A stretch of 64,000 nucleotides of DNA from CAYWVR01 sp964461715 (GCA_964461715.1 CAYWVR010000015.1:16030-80029); one strand, 5' to 3'. Numbered from the stretch's first letter, positions 32,840 to 41,822 are shown. Translations and numbers: made by a program. Notes: generated from the sequence alone by a model not told the origin.

Positions 32840-34288
32840 GTGCCCACGCGTCTCATGCTGTTGACTCTGGCGACGCTGCTCGCCGCCTCTTGCGGCGAGG
32901 CGCCGGAGTCTCAAGACCCCGGGCCTCGGGCCCCGGAAGCCCCTCCCACCGTCCTCCTCGAAGGCGTCCCGCATCTGACGGAGACGGCCGCTTTCGCGGG
33001 GGAGGCGTGCGCGGCGATGTGGCTCGCGCATCTGGGGCACGCCTACACGCCCGGCGACGTGTTCAACGCGGCGGGGGTGGACCCGGCTTTCGGGCGGGGA
33101 TGCGTGGCCCGGGAGTTGGCGGGGGCCCTGGAGCGGATCGGTTTCGAGGCCGGACCCGTGGGCGACCGCGTCCCGGCCGCCGACGGCGAGACGGGCATGA
33201 AGCGCCCCTGGGAGGCCCTGCGGGCGGACCTGGAGGCGGGCGTGCCGACGATCGTCTGCCTGAACCACGCGGGCGGGGAGGGAACCGGCGGCGGCCGGTT
33301 CCGCCTCGTTCTTGGCTACGACCCGGCCACCGACGAGGTCATCTACCACGACCCCGCCCTCGACGACGGGGCCTACGCCCGCATGCCGCGCGAGACACTC
33401 CTGGACGCGTGGCCGCTGACGTACGAGCCGGACCTGTGGCTGGCGGTTCGGCTGCGTCTGGCGGCCTGGGCCATCGCCTCGCCGCCCGCCCCCCTGGGTT
33501 CGACGCCGGCCGATTGGTGTCGCCATGTCCAGGACCTGCGGTCCCGGCTTCCGGAGGGGTTCACGATGGTGCTGGAGCCGCCGTTCGTGGTCCTGGGGGA
33601 CGAGTCGCCGCGCCTTGTCCGGCTGCGGTCCGAGCAGACGGTCCGCTGGGCGGTCGAGCACCTGAAGGCCCTCTACTTCGAGCGGGACCCCGACGAGATC
33701 CTCGATATCTGGCTGTTCCACGGCCCCGCGAGCTACCAGAAGCACCAGCGGGAGCTTTTCGGGGTGGTCCGCGACACGCCCTTCGGCTACTACTGCTCGG
33801 CCCACCGGGCCCTCATCATGGACATCTCGACGGGCGGCGGGACGCTCGTCCACGAGATCGTCCACCCGTTCGTGCGGGCGAACTTCCCGACCTGCCCGGC
33901 GTGGTTCAACGAGGCCCTCGGGTCGCTCTACGAGCAGTCGTCGGCGCGGGACGGCCGGATCGTGGGCCTCACGAACTGGCGGCTGGCGGGCCTCCAGAAG
34001 GCCATCCGGTCGCGGCGGCTGCCGAGCTTCAAGGAACTGGTGACGCGAGGCGACGACTGGTTCTACGGTCCCGGCGCGGGCCTCCATTACGCCGAGGCCC
34101 GATACCTGGCCTACTGGCTCCAGGAGGAGGGCCTGCTGGTTCGGTACTGGCACGATTTCCGCCGCGCGGCCGGCGCCGACCCCACCGGCTGGGAGACCCT
34201 CCAGGCACTCCTCGGCCGCGACGAGCGGGGCATGGAGGTGTTTCAACAGGAATGGGAGGCGTGGGTGCTAACGCTCAGGTATCCGTAG
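32840..34288 (+). CDS. Lipoprotein with C39-like domain and HEXXH metallopeptidase-like domain
   Basis: 482 residues. Lipobox LAASC gives Cys18 as the lipidation site. Residues about 45-180 resemble the C39-type peptidase fold: EACAAMWLAHLG carries the Cys57 position and RFRLVLGYDPATDEVIYHDP the second half, but the expected catalytic His is replaced by Arg. Residues about 235-480 carry HEIVH (338-342) followed by Glu358 in WFNEALGSLYE, a gluzincin-like zinc site. So a probably inactive binding domain is fused to a plausible zinc peptidase at the outer surface. I know no named family with this order. The start is GTG with AAAGGA before it. Confidence 0.75.
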   Translation: MPTRLMLLTLATLLAASCGEAPESQDPGPRAPEAPPTVLLEGVPHLTETAAFAGEACAAMWLAHLGHAYTPGDVFNAAGVDPAFGRGCVARELAGALERIGFEAGPVGDRVPAADGETGMKRPWEALRADLEAGVPTIVCLNHAGGEGTGGGRFRLVLGYDPATDEVIYHDPALDDGAYARMPRETLLDAWPLTYEPDLWLAVRLRLAAWAIASPPAPLGSTPADWCRHVQDLRSRLPEGFTMVLEPPFVVLGDESPRLVRLRSEQTVRWAVEHLKALYFERDPDEILDIWLFHGPASYQKHQRELFGVVRDTPFGYYCSAHRALIMDISTGGGTLVHEIVHPFVRANFPTCPAWFNEALGSLYEQSSARDGRIVGLTNWRLAGLQKAIRSRRLPSFKELVTRGDDWFYGPGAGLHYAEARYLAYWLQEEGLLVRYWHDFRRAAGADPTGWETLQALLGRDERGMEVFQQEWEAWVLTLRYP

Positions 34289-34326
34289 GCCGCGCGCTCG
34301 CCACCGGGTATCGTGCCCACGGCGCG

Positions 34327-35850
34327 TCAACTGCCGCCGCGCCCGCGATGGTCGCGGTCGAGGGCCATGTTGATCCAGCTCGAGGTTCCTTCGAGAGACG
34401 GGTCCTTGGGGGGAACGAAGGTGTCGAGGAGGGCGTCGAGGTTGCCGGCGGCCTTGGCGCGGCGATAGACCTCGACCCAGGCGCACTCGCGGCCGGGACG
34501 GCCCTCGCAATCGCCTTCCGGCGTCGATCCGCCGCACGGACCGTTCGGCAGCTTCTTGGCGCACTCGTGCTGGATGCAGACGTAGCGGGTCTCCGGCAGC
34601 GTGCACGAGCCGCACCCCTCGCATCCGACGAGGGGCCACTTGCCCATCCGTTCCAGGAGGTACGCGAGCCTGGCCGTCCCGCGCGACCGCCCCGCCCGGG
34701 CCGCCAGCCGGCGGGCCCACCCGCCGGGCTCCATGGCGCGGCCGAAGAAGACGTCGTGGACGAGGTCCATGAAGCGGTACATGAGAGGCTTCGCGCCGGG
34801 CAGGGACCGGTCGGCGAGACGGTCGGAGTTGAGGCCTTCCGGACCCCGCTCCAAGAGGCGGAATACCCCGTCCGGGGCCATGCGGCAGGGCCGACCGTCT
34901 TCGAGCCGCCAGAGCTCCCGCCACCGGTGCCACCACGTCTCGATGCCGCCCCCGGCCGCCTCGATCTGGTCCACGAGATTCAGCAGGTCGCGGAGGGCCC
35001 CGGGGGTCTTGAAGCCGCCGACGTACATGCCGCCGTAGCCGAATGCGCGGGCCAGCAGGACGTGCAAGGCCAGCATCTCCTGCCGCATGGCCTTGCCCTT
35101 GTCGGGAGTGCGGGCCATCTCCTCCATCCTCCGGACCATGTCGGGGGTGAAGTCGACCCCCGCCACCTTCCCTGCCGCCGCGAACCGCGCAAAGCCTGGC
35201 GTCGGCCAGTAGGTTGCCGCCACAAGGGGCGTCTGGAGGCCCTCGCGGCGGGCCCAGAGGGGCAGCTCCTGGCACCGCGCCAGGTCGAAGCCCACTTGGT
35301 TGAAGACCGCGGCGGCCCCCTCGCGGAGCTTCGCCCGCAGCTTCAGGTACTGCATCATCTGCTGCGGCTCGGTGGGCTTGAAGCTCGAGACCGCCGCCGC
35401 CACCACGAAACGCGGGTCCGTCTCGCGCGCCAGGCGAATGGCCTGGACCGAGTCGACGTACCCGGCGGGGGCGGCCTCGATGGGCTCCGGAAGGTCGACG
35501 CGGGGCACGTCGCCGGTGACGAGAAGGACGTTCCAGAGTCCCCGCTCGGCGCACCGTTCGAGTTCGCAGCGGAGGGCGGCTTCCGTGCGGTCCTTGCCCG
35601 CGAGGTGTACCAGCGGCGTCTTGCCGCTCGCCTCGGCCGCCCGGGCCGCCAGGTCGACCGGATCGTGGGCCGTCATCGTCGGGACGCGGTCGGTGACGGC
35701 GATGGCGGCGACGCGGGGATCGGCCCCGGCGAACTCGGCCAGGGCATCGAGGGGATCGGCCGGCTCGGAGCGGTCCGGCGCGGCGTACTCGAGGGTGACG
35801 GCGAAGCGTTCGGTGGCGAGCGATTCGGCCAATGTGTTGTGCGTCGACAT
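34327..35850 (-). CDS. metF: Methylenetetrahydrofolate reductase, MetF-MetV fusion
   Basis: 507 residues. Residues about 1-310 are a MetF-type TIM barrel (AVTLEY near the start, NVLLVTGDVP, FNQVGFDL). The last third is a MetV-type zinc domain with GCEGCGSCTLPE, CAKKLPNGPCGGS and CEGRPGRECAW. In acetogens MetF and MetV are separate subunits of the reductase; here they are one chain. It should make 5-methyl-THF. It lies 39 bases downstream of a methyl-pterin methyltransferase gene on the same strand, suggesting use in a corrinoid or acetyl-CoA-type methyl branch, or for methionine. Confidence 0.9.
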   Translation of the reverse strand: MSTHNTLAESLATERFAVTLEYAAPDRSEPADPLDALAEFAGADPRVAAIAVTDRVPTMTAHDPVDLAARAAEASGKTPLVHLAGKDRTEAALRCELERCAERGLWNVLLVTGDVPRVDLPEPIEAAPAGYVDSVQAIRLARETDPRFVVAAAVSSFKPTEPQQMMQYLKLRAKLREGAAAVFNQVGFDLARCQELPLWARREGLQTPLVAATYWPTPGFARFAAAGKVAGVDFTPDMVRRMEEMARTPDKGKAMRQEMLALHVLLARAFGYGGMYVGGFKTPGALRDLLNLVDQIEAAGGGIETWWHRWRELWRLEDGRPCRMAPDGVFRLLERGPEGLNSDRLADRSLPGAKPLMYRFMDLVHDVFFGRAMEPGGWARRLAARAGRSRGTARLAYLLERMGKWPLVGCEGCGSCTLPETRYVCIQHECAKKLPNGPCGGSTPEGDCEGRPGRECAWVEVYRRAKAAGNLDALLDTFVPPKDPSLEGTSSWINMALDRDHRGRGGS

Positions 35851-35889
35851 CGTGTCTCTGTTCGATGTAAGCTCATTCTGGGTAAGGGG

Positions 35890-36684
35890 TTAGAGGCTTC
35901 CGTCGCGCTCGGCCGACATGTAGGCCATGCCCATGGGGTCGCGGCCGAGGACAACCTCGGCAGCCCGCACCAGGGCCATCGTGCCCTCGACCGTCGGATC
36001 GATGATGACCGAGTCCATGCCGTGGACCATGGCCATCATGAGGTACGCCTGGTTGATCCAGCGGCGTTTGGGGAGGCCGTAGCTGGCGTTGGAGAGGCCG
36101 CCGGTGATGTGGATTTCGGGCCACGTGGCCCGAATCCATCGGAGGGCCTCCAGGACGTCCAGGCCCGCCCGTTCCTCGGTGTACAGGGTCAGGAAAGCCG
36201 GGTCGAGGTAAATCTCGTCGGGCGACTTGCCGGCGTCGTCCATCAGGGCCGTGACGAGCTGTTCGGCCCGCCGCTTGCGGTCGTCGACCCCCTTGGGGAC
36301 GCCCTCATCGCTCATCAGGAGGGCCACCACGCCGCATTCGTGCTCCGCGACGAGGTCCAGATACGTCGCCATCCGCTCCCGCTCCAGCGTGATGGAGTTG
36401 ACGAGGGGCTTGGTCCTGGCGAGCCGCTTGAGAGCCGCCCGGACAACCTCGGGACTTGAGCTGTCGACGGAGACGGGCGCGGGGGTCGTCTCCTGGACCA
36501 GATCCAGGAGCCAGTCCATGACCTCGGCCTCGCGGGTCGGGTGGCCGCCGTTGACGTCCAGGTAATCGGCTCCCGCGTTGACCTGTTCCAGGGCCAGGCC
36601 GCGGATGAAGGCGTCGTCGCCCGTCTCGATGGCCGCGGCGACGGCCTTGCGGGTGGCGTTGATTTTCTCTCCGATGACGATCAT
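35890..36684 (-). CDS. Methyltetrahydrofolate:corrinoid methyltransferase-like protein (AcsE/MtgA family)
   Basis: 264 residues forming a pterin-binding TIM barrel. The start MIVIGEKINATRKAV, the DYLDVNGGHPTREAE segment and the late HITGGLSNASYGLPKRR with VIIDPT are typical for AcsE and related methyl-THF methyltransferases, and distinguish it from dihydropteroate synthase. It moves a methyl group between methyl-THF and a corrinoid protein. AAGGAG lies before the ATG. The gene precedes metF-metV, and the corrinoid partner is not in the window. Confidence 0.88.
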   Translation of the reverse strand: MIVIGEKINATRKAVAAAIETGDDAFIRGLALEQVNAGADYLDVNGGHPTREAEVMDWLLDLVQETTPAPVSVDSSSPEVVRAALKRLARTKPLVNSITLERERMATYLDLVAEHECGVVALLMSDEGVPKGVDDRKRRAEQLVTALMDDAGKSPDEIYLDPAFLTLYTEERAGLDVLEALRWIRATWPEIHITGGLSNASYGLPKRRWINQAYLMMAMVHGMDSVIIDPTVEGTMALVRAAEVVLGRDPMGMAYMSAERDGSL

Positions 36685-36820
36685 GGGCGTCTCCTTGCGG
36701 TTTCGGGCCGTGGGATTATAGTCCGGCGGCGTGGCGGGTGCACGGCTTTTCGCTTTACTTCGCGCCGCTTTGACCTAGCATGGCCGCCTCCATCGCCGCC
36801 GCGGTCGAAAGGGAAATGCG

Positions 36821-37579
36821 ATGATCGACGTCGCCGCCGAACTGGGTGTTCAGAGCTACTGTTTCCGCCATTTCAAGGATCACGCCGAGGTGGCCGCAAA
36901 GGTCAAGGCGTGCGGCCTGGCCCGCATCGAGCTGTGTGGGGCCCACGTGGATTTCTCGAAGCCGGAGACCTTTGCGTCGGTCCTGGCGGCGTATCGCGAG
37001 GCGGGTGTCGCGGTGCCCTCGATCGGCGTCTGCCGCATCGGGGCCGACGAAGCCGCCGCCCGCGGGGCCTTCGAGTTCGCCCGGCAGGCGGACGCCGCGC
37101 TCATCGCCGTCGATTTCGTCCTGGACGAGGTCCCGGAGGCTTATCGCGTGGCCGAGCGGCTGGCCGAGGAGTACGACGTGCGCCTCGGCATCCACAACCA
37201 CGGGGGGCGGCACTGGCTGGGCAATCCGGCCATGATCGACCACGTCCTTGCCCACTCCGACGATCGGCTGGGCCTTTGCCTGGACACCGCCTGGGCCCTC
37301 GACGCGGGGGCCGATCCGGTCGCCATGGTCGAGCGGTTCGGACCGCGGCTCTACGGCGTCCATTTCAAGGACTTCGTCTTCGACCGGGCACGAAGGCCCG
37401 AGGACGTGGTCGTGGGGACGGGGAACCTGGCCCTGGAGCGGCTGCGGGAGGCCTTGGAAAAGGCCGATTTCGCGGGTGCGGCGGTCCTGGAGTACGAGGG
37501 CGACGTCGAGAACCCGGTCCCCGCCCTTACGAAGTGCGTCGACGCGATCCGCGACGCCATGGCCGCGGGCGGAGCATAA
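36821..37579 (+). CDS. Sugar phosphate isomerase/epimerase-like TIM-barrel protein
   Basis: 252 residues of the AP-endonuclease-2 superfamily. Metal-ligand type residues appear in RIELCGAHVD, LGIHNHGGRHW, LGLCLDTAW, GVHFKDF and VLEYEGD. The usual substrates are keto sugars or inososes; it is IolE/hydroxypyruvate isomerase-like but not assignable. AAAGGG precedes the ATG. Its last 53 bases overlap the end of the converging PEP-CTERM gene. Confidence 0.85.
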   Translation: MIDVAAELGVQSYCFRHFKDHAEVAAKVKACGLARIELCGAHVDFSKPETFASVLAAYREAGVAVPSIGVCRIGADEAAARGAFEFARQADAALIAVDFVLDEVPEAYRVAERLAEEYDVRLGIHNHGGRHWLGNPAMIDHVLAHSDDRLGLCLDTAWALDAGADPVAMVERFGPRLYGVHFKDFVFDRARRPEDVVVGTGNLALERLREALEKADFAGAAVLEYEGDVENPVPALTKCVDAIRDAMAAGGA

Positions 37580-38630
37580 AGGCCCCCATGCTCCCCACGA
37601 GCAGCAGGCCGATCGTCCCCGGCTCGGGAATGGGCTGTCCCATGCCCGGCAGGCCCGTACCGGCCCCCAGGACCTCCGTGTCGCGGCCCAGCCACAGGTT
37701 TCCTTCGCTCTGGATCCATCCGTCGATGACGCTGTCGCGGTCGACCTGGAGGCCGGCCAGGGTCAGGAAGGAGGCGTCGGCTTCGGTCGCGCGGCCCAGG
37801 TAGACCGATCCGCCCGCGTGGAACGTGACGGCCCCGTCGCCGATCCGCTCGATACGCACTCCGCGGTCCGTTGAGAGGGTCCCCGCCACGTTCACGACGA
37901 CGTCCCCGGCGGCCGTATCGATGACGAGGGTCGAATCCCGGCCCACCCACAAGGAATCCAGTGCGTACGTCCCGGTGGCCAGTCTGACCGTGGCGTCGCG
38001 GTCGACGCTGACGCGCCCGTAAGCGGCCGGGTCGAGGGCCGTATCCGTGCCGCGCCCGCGATATTCGCTCCCCTGGCCCGTCGGGGCGAGGGTCGGGGCG
38101 TGGCGGAAGGCCGGGTCCCACGTATCGACGGAATGGATTCCCGGCCCGAGGGTCCCCCCGACGGTGGCCCGCGAGTCGACCCAGAACCCGGTCCCGTAGC
38201 TCGCGTCGCCGCCGATGACGGTGTCGCGGTCCACGTCCAGGCGTGTGCCGGCGACCACGTGCCCGTCGACCCGGACGTCGCGGGCGAGGCCCACGGAGCC
38301 CGTCGAGTGGATCGAATCGACGTGGGCGTCGCGGTCGAACCAGACCGGCCCGCCCGCCACGACGGGCCCGCCGAGGACGATGCCCTGGTCGCCTCCCACC
38401 CCAGCCCTCGAGAGCAACCCGTCGGTGATTCCGGTCCCGGCGCCGAGCCAGACGGCGTCCAAGGCCCCGGCGACACCTTCCACCGACACCCCCGCGTCGG
38501 TCGAGAGACGTCCGCCCGAGAGGACCGCGAACGAGGAGGCGGCGGGCTGCCAGACGCCGGCCTCGGCCGAGGCGGCGGCCAGCAGGACGGTGGCGGCGAC
38601 GAGGGCGTGGGGGGCGATTCGCTTCGGCAT
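37527..38630 (-). CDS. PEP-CTERM protein with DRD-type repeats
   Basis: 367 residues. A signal peptide (start MPKRIAPHALVAATVLLAAASAEAG) precedes a repeat region where units of about 18-25 residues recur around VDRDATV, VDRDTVI, VGRDSTL and LGRDTEV, suggesting a beta-helix. The end has PIPEPGTIG, a hydrophobic stretch and an Arg-rich tail (RPRPWRRGSRRR), longer than the usual short tail. The ATG at 38630 is chosen because it opens the signal peptide; a longer in-frame start at 38750 lies at the promoter. It overlaps the isomerase gene by 53 bases. Confidence 0.82.
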   Translation of the reverse strand: MPKRIAPHALVAATVLLAAASAEAGVWQPAASSFAVLSGGRLSTDAGVSVEGVAGALDAVWLGAGTGITDGLLSRAGVGGDQGIVLGGPVVAGGPVWFDRDAHVDSIHSTGSVGLARDVRVDGHVVAGTRLDVDRDTVIGGDASYGTGFWVDSRATVGGTLGPGIHSVDTWDPAFRHAPTLAPTGQGSEYRGRGTDTALDPAAYGRVSVDRDATVRLATGTYALDSLWVGRDSTLVIDTAAGDVVVNVAGTLSTDRGVRIERIGDGAVTFHAGGSVYLGRATEADASFLTLAGLQVDRDSVIDGWIQSEGNLWLGRDTEVLGAGTGLPGMGQPIPEPGTIGLLLVGSMGAFMLRPRPWRRGSRRRTS

Positions 38631-38745
38631 CGGGCTTTCCTCTCTTCTCCGGCAGGCCGCCCGGTCCCCATAGCACAGGGCCCGCAGCGAGTGCGGGCCG
38701 GGGGGAATGGGTGGCCTTCGATCGGCCGTTCTGTGCTTACCTTTG

Positions 38746-38773
38746 AGCATAAGCGCATTCGGGACCGAGGCAA
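38746..38773 (-). promoter_or_regulatory. Sigma-70-like promoter for the second PEP-CTERM gene
   Basis: On the minus strand TTGCCT (38773-38768), a 16-base spacer and TATGCT (38751-38746). Confidence 0.55.
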
Positions 38774-38968
38774 ACGGAAGCCGCCGATGAAGCAGGGGAT
38801 GGCCCGTAAGATGTTGTTCAGAATAGACTTACGCGACGCCTGAGGGGTCGCGTTTGTCGGCCCGGCGTGCGCTCAAGTCCCCGAAAACGCCGGAAAAAAG
38901 GGGGGCGCGCCGCTGGTCCCGGCCCCGCCGGGGCGCCTACAATCCCGGACCGAAAGGAGACCGCAGCC

Positions 38969-39196
38969 ATGGACGAGCCGACCCGAACCGATCCCTGTGT
39001 CGCCGGGCCCCCGAAGAAGCACCCGTGCCCCGATTGTCGCATGTGCCAGGGGTGCTCCGACCGCCGGTGCAACCTCTGCCGGGGATGGTTGGTCGGCTCG
39101 CGTGGGCAGGAAACGCCCGCCGGGGGCCAGGAAGACGTCCGAGGCCCCCCTTCGGCGCAAAGAAGACGGGTCGGCCGGCCAGGCCGTCCCGTGTAG
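38969..39196 (+). CDS. Small cysteine-rich protein, probable metal-binding knuckle
   Basis: 75 residues. The core reads CPDCRMCQGCSDRRCNLCR, six cysteines in CxxC-type spacing, followed by a basic, Gly-rich tail. AAAGGAG (38954-38960) lies 8 bases before the ATG, which argues that it is translated. A TACAAT at 38938-38943 may be its -10. It probably binds zinc or iron. I recognise the general pattern of small Cys-rich proteins from anaerobes but no function. Confidence 0.6.
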   Translation: MDEPTRTDPCVAGPPKKHPCPDCRMCQGCSDRRCNLCRGWLVGSRGQETPAGGQEDVRGPPSAQRRRVGRPGRPV

Positions 39197-39372
39197 GATT
39201 CACCTTGGGTTAGCCTGTTCGCTCTGGCGGGCGTGGCCTTGCCCCGACGTCCCCCGGCCCGCACCGGCACCGCTCACCGGCCTCCCGGCCCCGACATGAG
39301 CATCAACGACAGAAAGACGGCTTCCAGGGCCGAGCCCCAACGGGACCCCGTTCATCCCCTTTCCGGACGTGA

Positions 39373-39579
39373 TCAATCCGGGTGAGCGAACCGCGTGTTC
39401 GCCCGTCCCGGCCGCGCCAGGTCCGGGGCGAACAGGTCCTCCGGCTCCAGCGGGACCAGCGTCCCGCACTGGCTGCACCGGACCCGTTCGTGGTCGTGGA
39501 TCTGGTCCAGGGTGACCGTCAGTTCGCTCGAGCACATGGGACAGCTTGCCGGCACCAGCACATTGAACCGCCGCTGCAT
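39373..39579 (-). CDS. Small zinc-ribbon protein
   Basis: 68 residues. Two CxxC pairs (SCPMCSS and RCSQCGT, about 20 residues apart) form a zinc ribbon in the first half; the rest is an acidic then basic tail without motif. AAAGGG lies 6 bases before the ATG at 39579; an in-frame start at 39612 has no such site. It may be a small nucleic-acid or protein-binding ribbon. It is divergent from pheT. Confidence 0.6.
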   Translation of the reverse strand: MQRRFNVLVPASCPMCSSELTVTLDQIHDHERVRCSQCGTLVPLEPEDLFAPDLARPGRANTRFAHPD

Positions 39580-39744
39580 GGCAGGACCCTTTCCCCCCAG
39601 CGATGCTCGCACCCCTCAGACCTGTACCCCTCAAACTACCGCGCCGGCCCGGCCCGTGCAAGAAAAAGCCCGGCCCGAAACGTCGACGGGCGTCCGACCC
39701 CGGACCGCGCCCGCCCCCCCCGCCCGCTTGGCGCGCTATTGTTG

Positions 39745-39773
39745 TTGCCGCGCGGCGCATGGACCCCTATAAT
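39745..39773 (+). promoter_or_regulatory. Sigma-70-like promoter for pheT
   Basis: TTGCCG (39745-39750), a 17-base spacer and a perfect TATAAT (39768-39773), 36 bases before the ATG at 39810. Confidence 0.7.
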
Positions 39774-39809
39774 CCCGCTTTCGATTCCACCAGAGCAGGG
39801 ACAAGGGCG

Positions 39810-41822
39810 ATGAACGTCTCGTACGAGTGGCTGCGCGAGTACGTCCGGACCGACCTTCCGCCGGCCGAGGTCGCCGACGTCCTCACGCGCATCGGCCTGA
39901 ACGTCGACGCCATGGCCGAACGGCCGGGCGGCGACGTCTGCTTCGACGTCGAGGTCACCAGCAATCGGCCCGACTGTCTCGGCCACGTCGGCGTGGCCCG
40001 CGAGCTGGCCGCGGCGCTGGAGACCGAGCTGGTTCTTCCGGAGATCGATCTCTCGGAAGGCGACGAGGCCGCCGAAGACCTCTGCGCCGTCGAAGTGGCC
40101 GAGCCCGACCTTTGCCCGCTCTACACCGCCCGCGTCATTCGCGGCGTCCGGCCCGGCGAAAGCCCCGACTGGATGAAGGCCCGGCTCGAAGCGGTCGGGG
40201 TGCGGCCGGTCGCAAATATTGTCGATGTGACGAACTATGTGATGATGGAGATCGGCCAGCCGCTCCACAGCTTCGACTATGCCCCCCTGGCCGAGCACCG
40301 CATCGTCGTCCGCCGCGCGCGAAAGGGCGAGCACTTCGTCGCCATCGACCATTCCGAGCACACCCTCTCGACGGAGCGGCTCGTCATCGCCGACGGCCGG
40401 CGCGCGGTGGCCCTGGCCGGGGTGATGGGCGGCGTGGAGACCGAGATCGGCCGCGGCACCCGCGACGTCCTCATGGAGGCCGCCGTCTTCGATCCCCTCT
40501 CGGTCCGCACGACCGCCCGGGCCCTCGCCATGGGCAGCGAATCGAGCTACCGTTTCGAACGCCGCGTCGATCCCCACTGGACCGACTGGGCCGCCCGACG
40601 CGCGTGCGCCCTGGTGACCCGGGTGGCGGGCGGGACGGTGGCGCGAGGCGTGGTGGTCGACGGCAAACCCTTGCCGGAGCCGCGCGAGGTCGAGATGCGC
40701 CTCGCGCGGCTCCCCGTGATGCTCGGCATCGACGTGCCCGCGGAAGCCGCCGCCGCGATCCTCGCGCGGCTGGAGTGCGAGATTCTCGAGACCACCGGCG
40801 AGCGGCTCCGTGTCCGCGTCCCCTCGCACCGGCCCGACCTCGAGCGCGAAGTGGACCTGGTGGAGGAGGTTGCGCGGCACTGGGGGTACGACAAGGTCCC
40901 GGAGTCGGACCACATCCGCATCACCTATGCCGCGCCGAGCCGGGCCGAGCGGGTCCGCAGGCTTCTGGACGAGGTCCTGACCGCTGCCGGCTACTGTGAG
41001 GCCGTCACGTTCAGTTTCACCTCGGCCGAGAAGGCGACGCGCCTCGCGCCGAAGACCGACGGTGAGCCGCTCGCCCTTCGCGGGGCGCCGCTCGTGCTGC
41101 GCCAGTCGGTCCTGCCGGGTCTGATGGACTCGATGCGCGTCAATCGCAACGCGGGGCACACCGAGGTCCGCCTTTTCGAGGTTGCCCGCCGCTTCCTCCC
41201 GCAGCCCGGCGCCGACCTGCCGCACGAGGACCCGATGCTCGGTCTCGTCTCCACCGACGGGTTCGAGGCGGTCAAGGGCGTGGTGGAGGCGCTGCTTCGG
41301 CGGTTGCGGATCGCCGGGCGGGCCGGGTTCCGGCCGCTGGGGGACCGTCGCGCGGACCTCGATGAGGCGGAGGCGGCCCAGATCGTGCTCGACGATATGC
41401 CGATCGGGGTCCTCGGCCGCGCGACCGCCGAGGCCGCCGGGGTGTTCGATCTGGCCGAGCCGCCCGTCGTCGCGGAGCTGGTGATGGAGCGGCTGCGGGA
41501 GGCGGCCGACCTTTCGCCCACGTACGAGCCGCTGCCCCAGTTCCCGCCCATCACGCGGGACCTCGCGCTGGTGGTCGACGAGGAGACCCGATGGGAGGCC
41601 ATCGTCAAGGCCGTCCGCGGCGCCGGCATCCCGGAGGTCGAGTCCATCGAGCCGCTCGACGTCTATCGCGGCAGCCAGGTGCCCGCCGGCAAGAAGAGCG
41701 TCGCCTGCCGCCTCGTCCTCCGCCGCTCAAGCGGCACGCTTACCCACGACGAAGCCGACGCCATGGTCTCGAAGCTTCTTTCGTCCCTCGCCGCCACCGT
41801 CGGCGCGACGCTCCGGAGCTGA
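39810..41822 (+). CDS. pheT: Phenylalanine-tRNA ligase beta subunit, short form
   Basis: 670 residues, about 120 fewer than E. coli PheT. It starts MNVSYEWLREYV and passes within about 45 residues to the VEVTSNRPDCLGHVGVAREL block, so the EMAP-like tRNA-binding domain (about 110 residues) is absent. B3/B4 editing (TRV, GVRPVANIVDVTNYVM, ESSYRFER), B5, catalytic-like and anticodon-binding (FDX-ACB, end) regions follow. pheS is not adjacent. ACAAGGG lies just before the ATG. The longer in-frame ORF from 39603 has no supporting start. Confidence 0.95.
   Translation: MNVSYEWLREYVRTDLPPAEVADVLTRIGLNVDAMAERPGGDVCFDVEVTSNRPDCLGHVGVARELAAALETELVLPEIDLSEGDEAAEDLCAVEVAEPDLCPLYTARVIRGVRPGESPDWMKARLEAVGVRPVANIVDVTNYVMMEIGQPLHSFDYAPLAEHRIVVRRARKGEHFVAIDHSEHTLSTERLVIADGRRAVALAGVMGGVETEIGRGTRDVLMEAAVFDPLSVRTTARALAMGSESSYRFERRVDPHWTDWAARRACALVTRVAGGTVARGVVVDGKPLPEPREVEMRLARLPVMLGIDVPAEAAAAILARLECEILETTGERLRVRVPSHRPDLEREVDLVEEVARHWGYDKVPESDHIRITYAAPSRAERVRRLLDEVLTAAGYCEAVTFSFTSAEKATRLAPKTDGEPLALRGAPLVLRQSVLPGLMDSMRVNRNAGHTEVRLFEVARRFLPQPGADLPHEDPMLGLVSTDGFEAVKGVVEALLRRLRIAGRAGFRPLGDRRADLDEAEAAQIVLDDMPIGVLGRATAEAAGVFDLAEPPVVAELVMERLREAADLSPTYEPLPQFPPITRDLALVVDEETRWEAIVKAVRGAGIPEVESIEPLDVYRGSQVPAGKKSVACRLVLRRSSGTLTHDEADAMVSKLLSSLAATVGATLRS

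Noticed and set aside
32776..36459. A 1227-codon plus-strand open frame across the C39-like/HEXXH and metF genes
   Set aside because: It reads the wrong frame of supported genes; the protein is Arg/Gly/Pro-rich without motifs.
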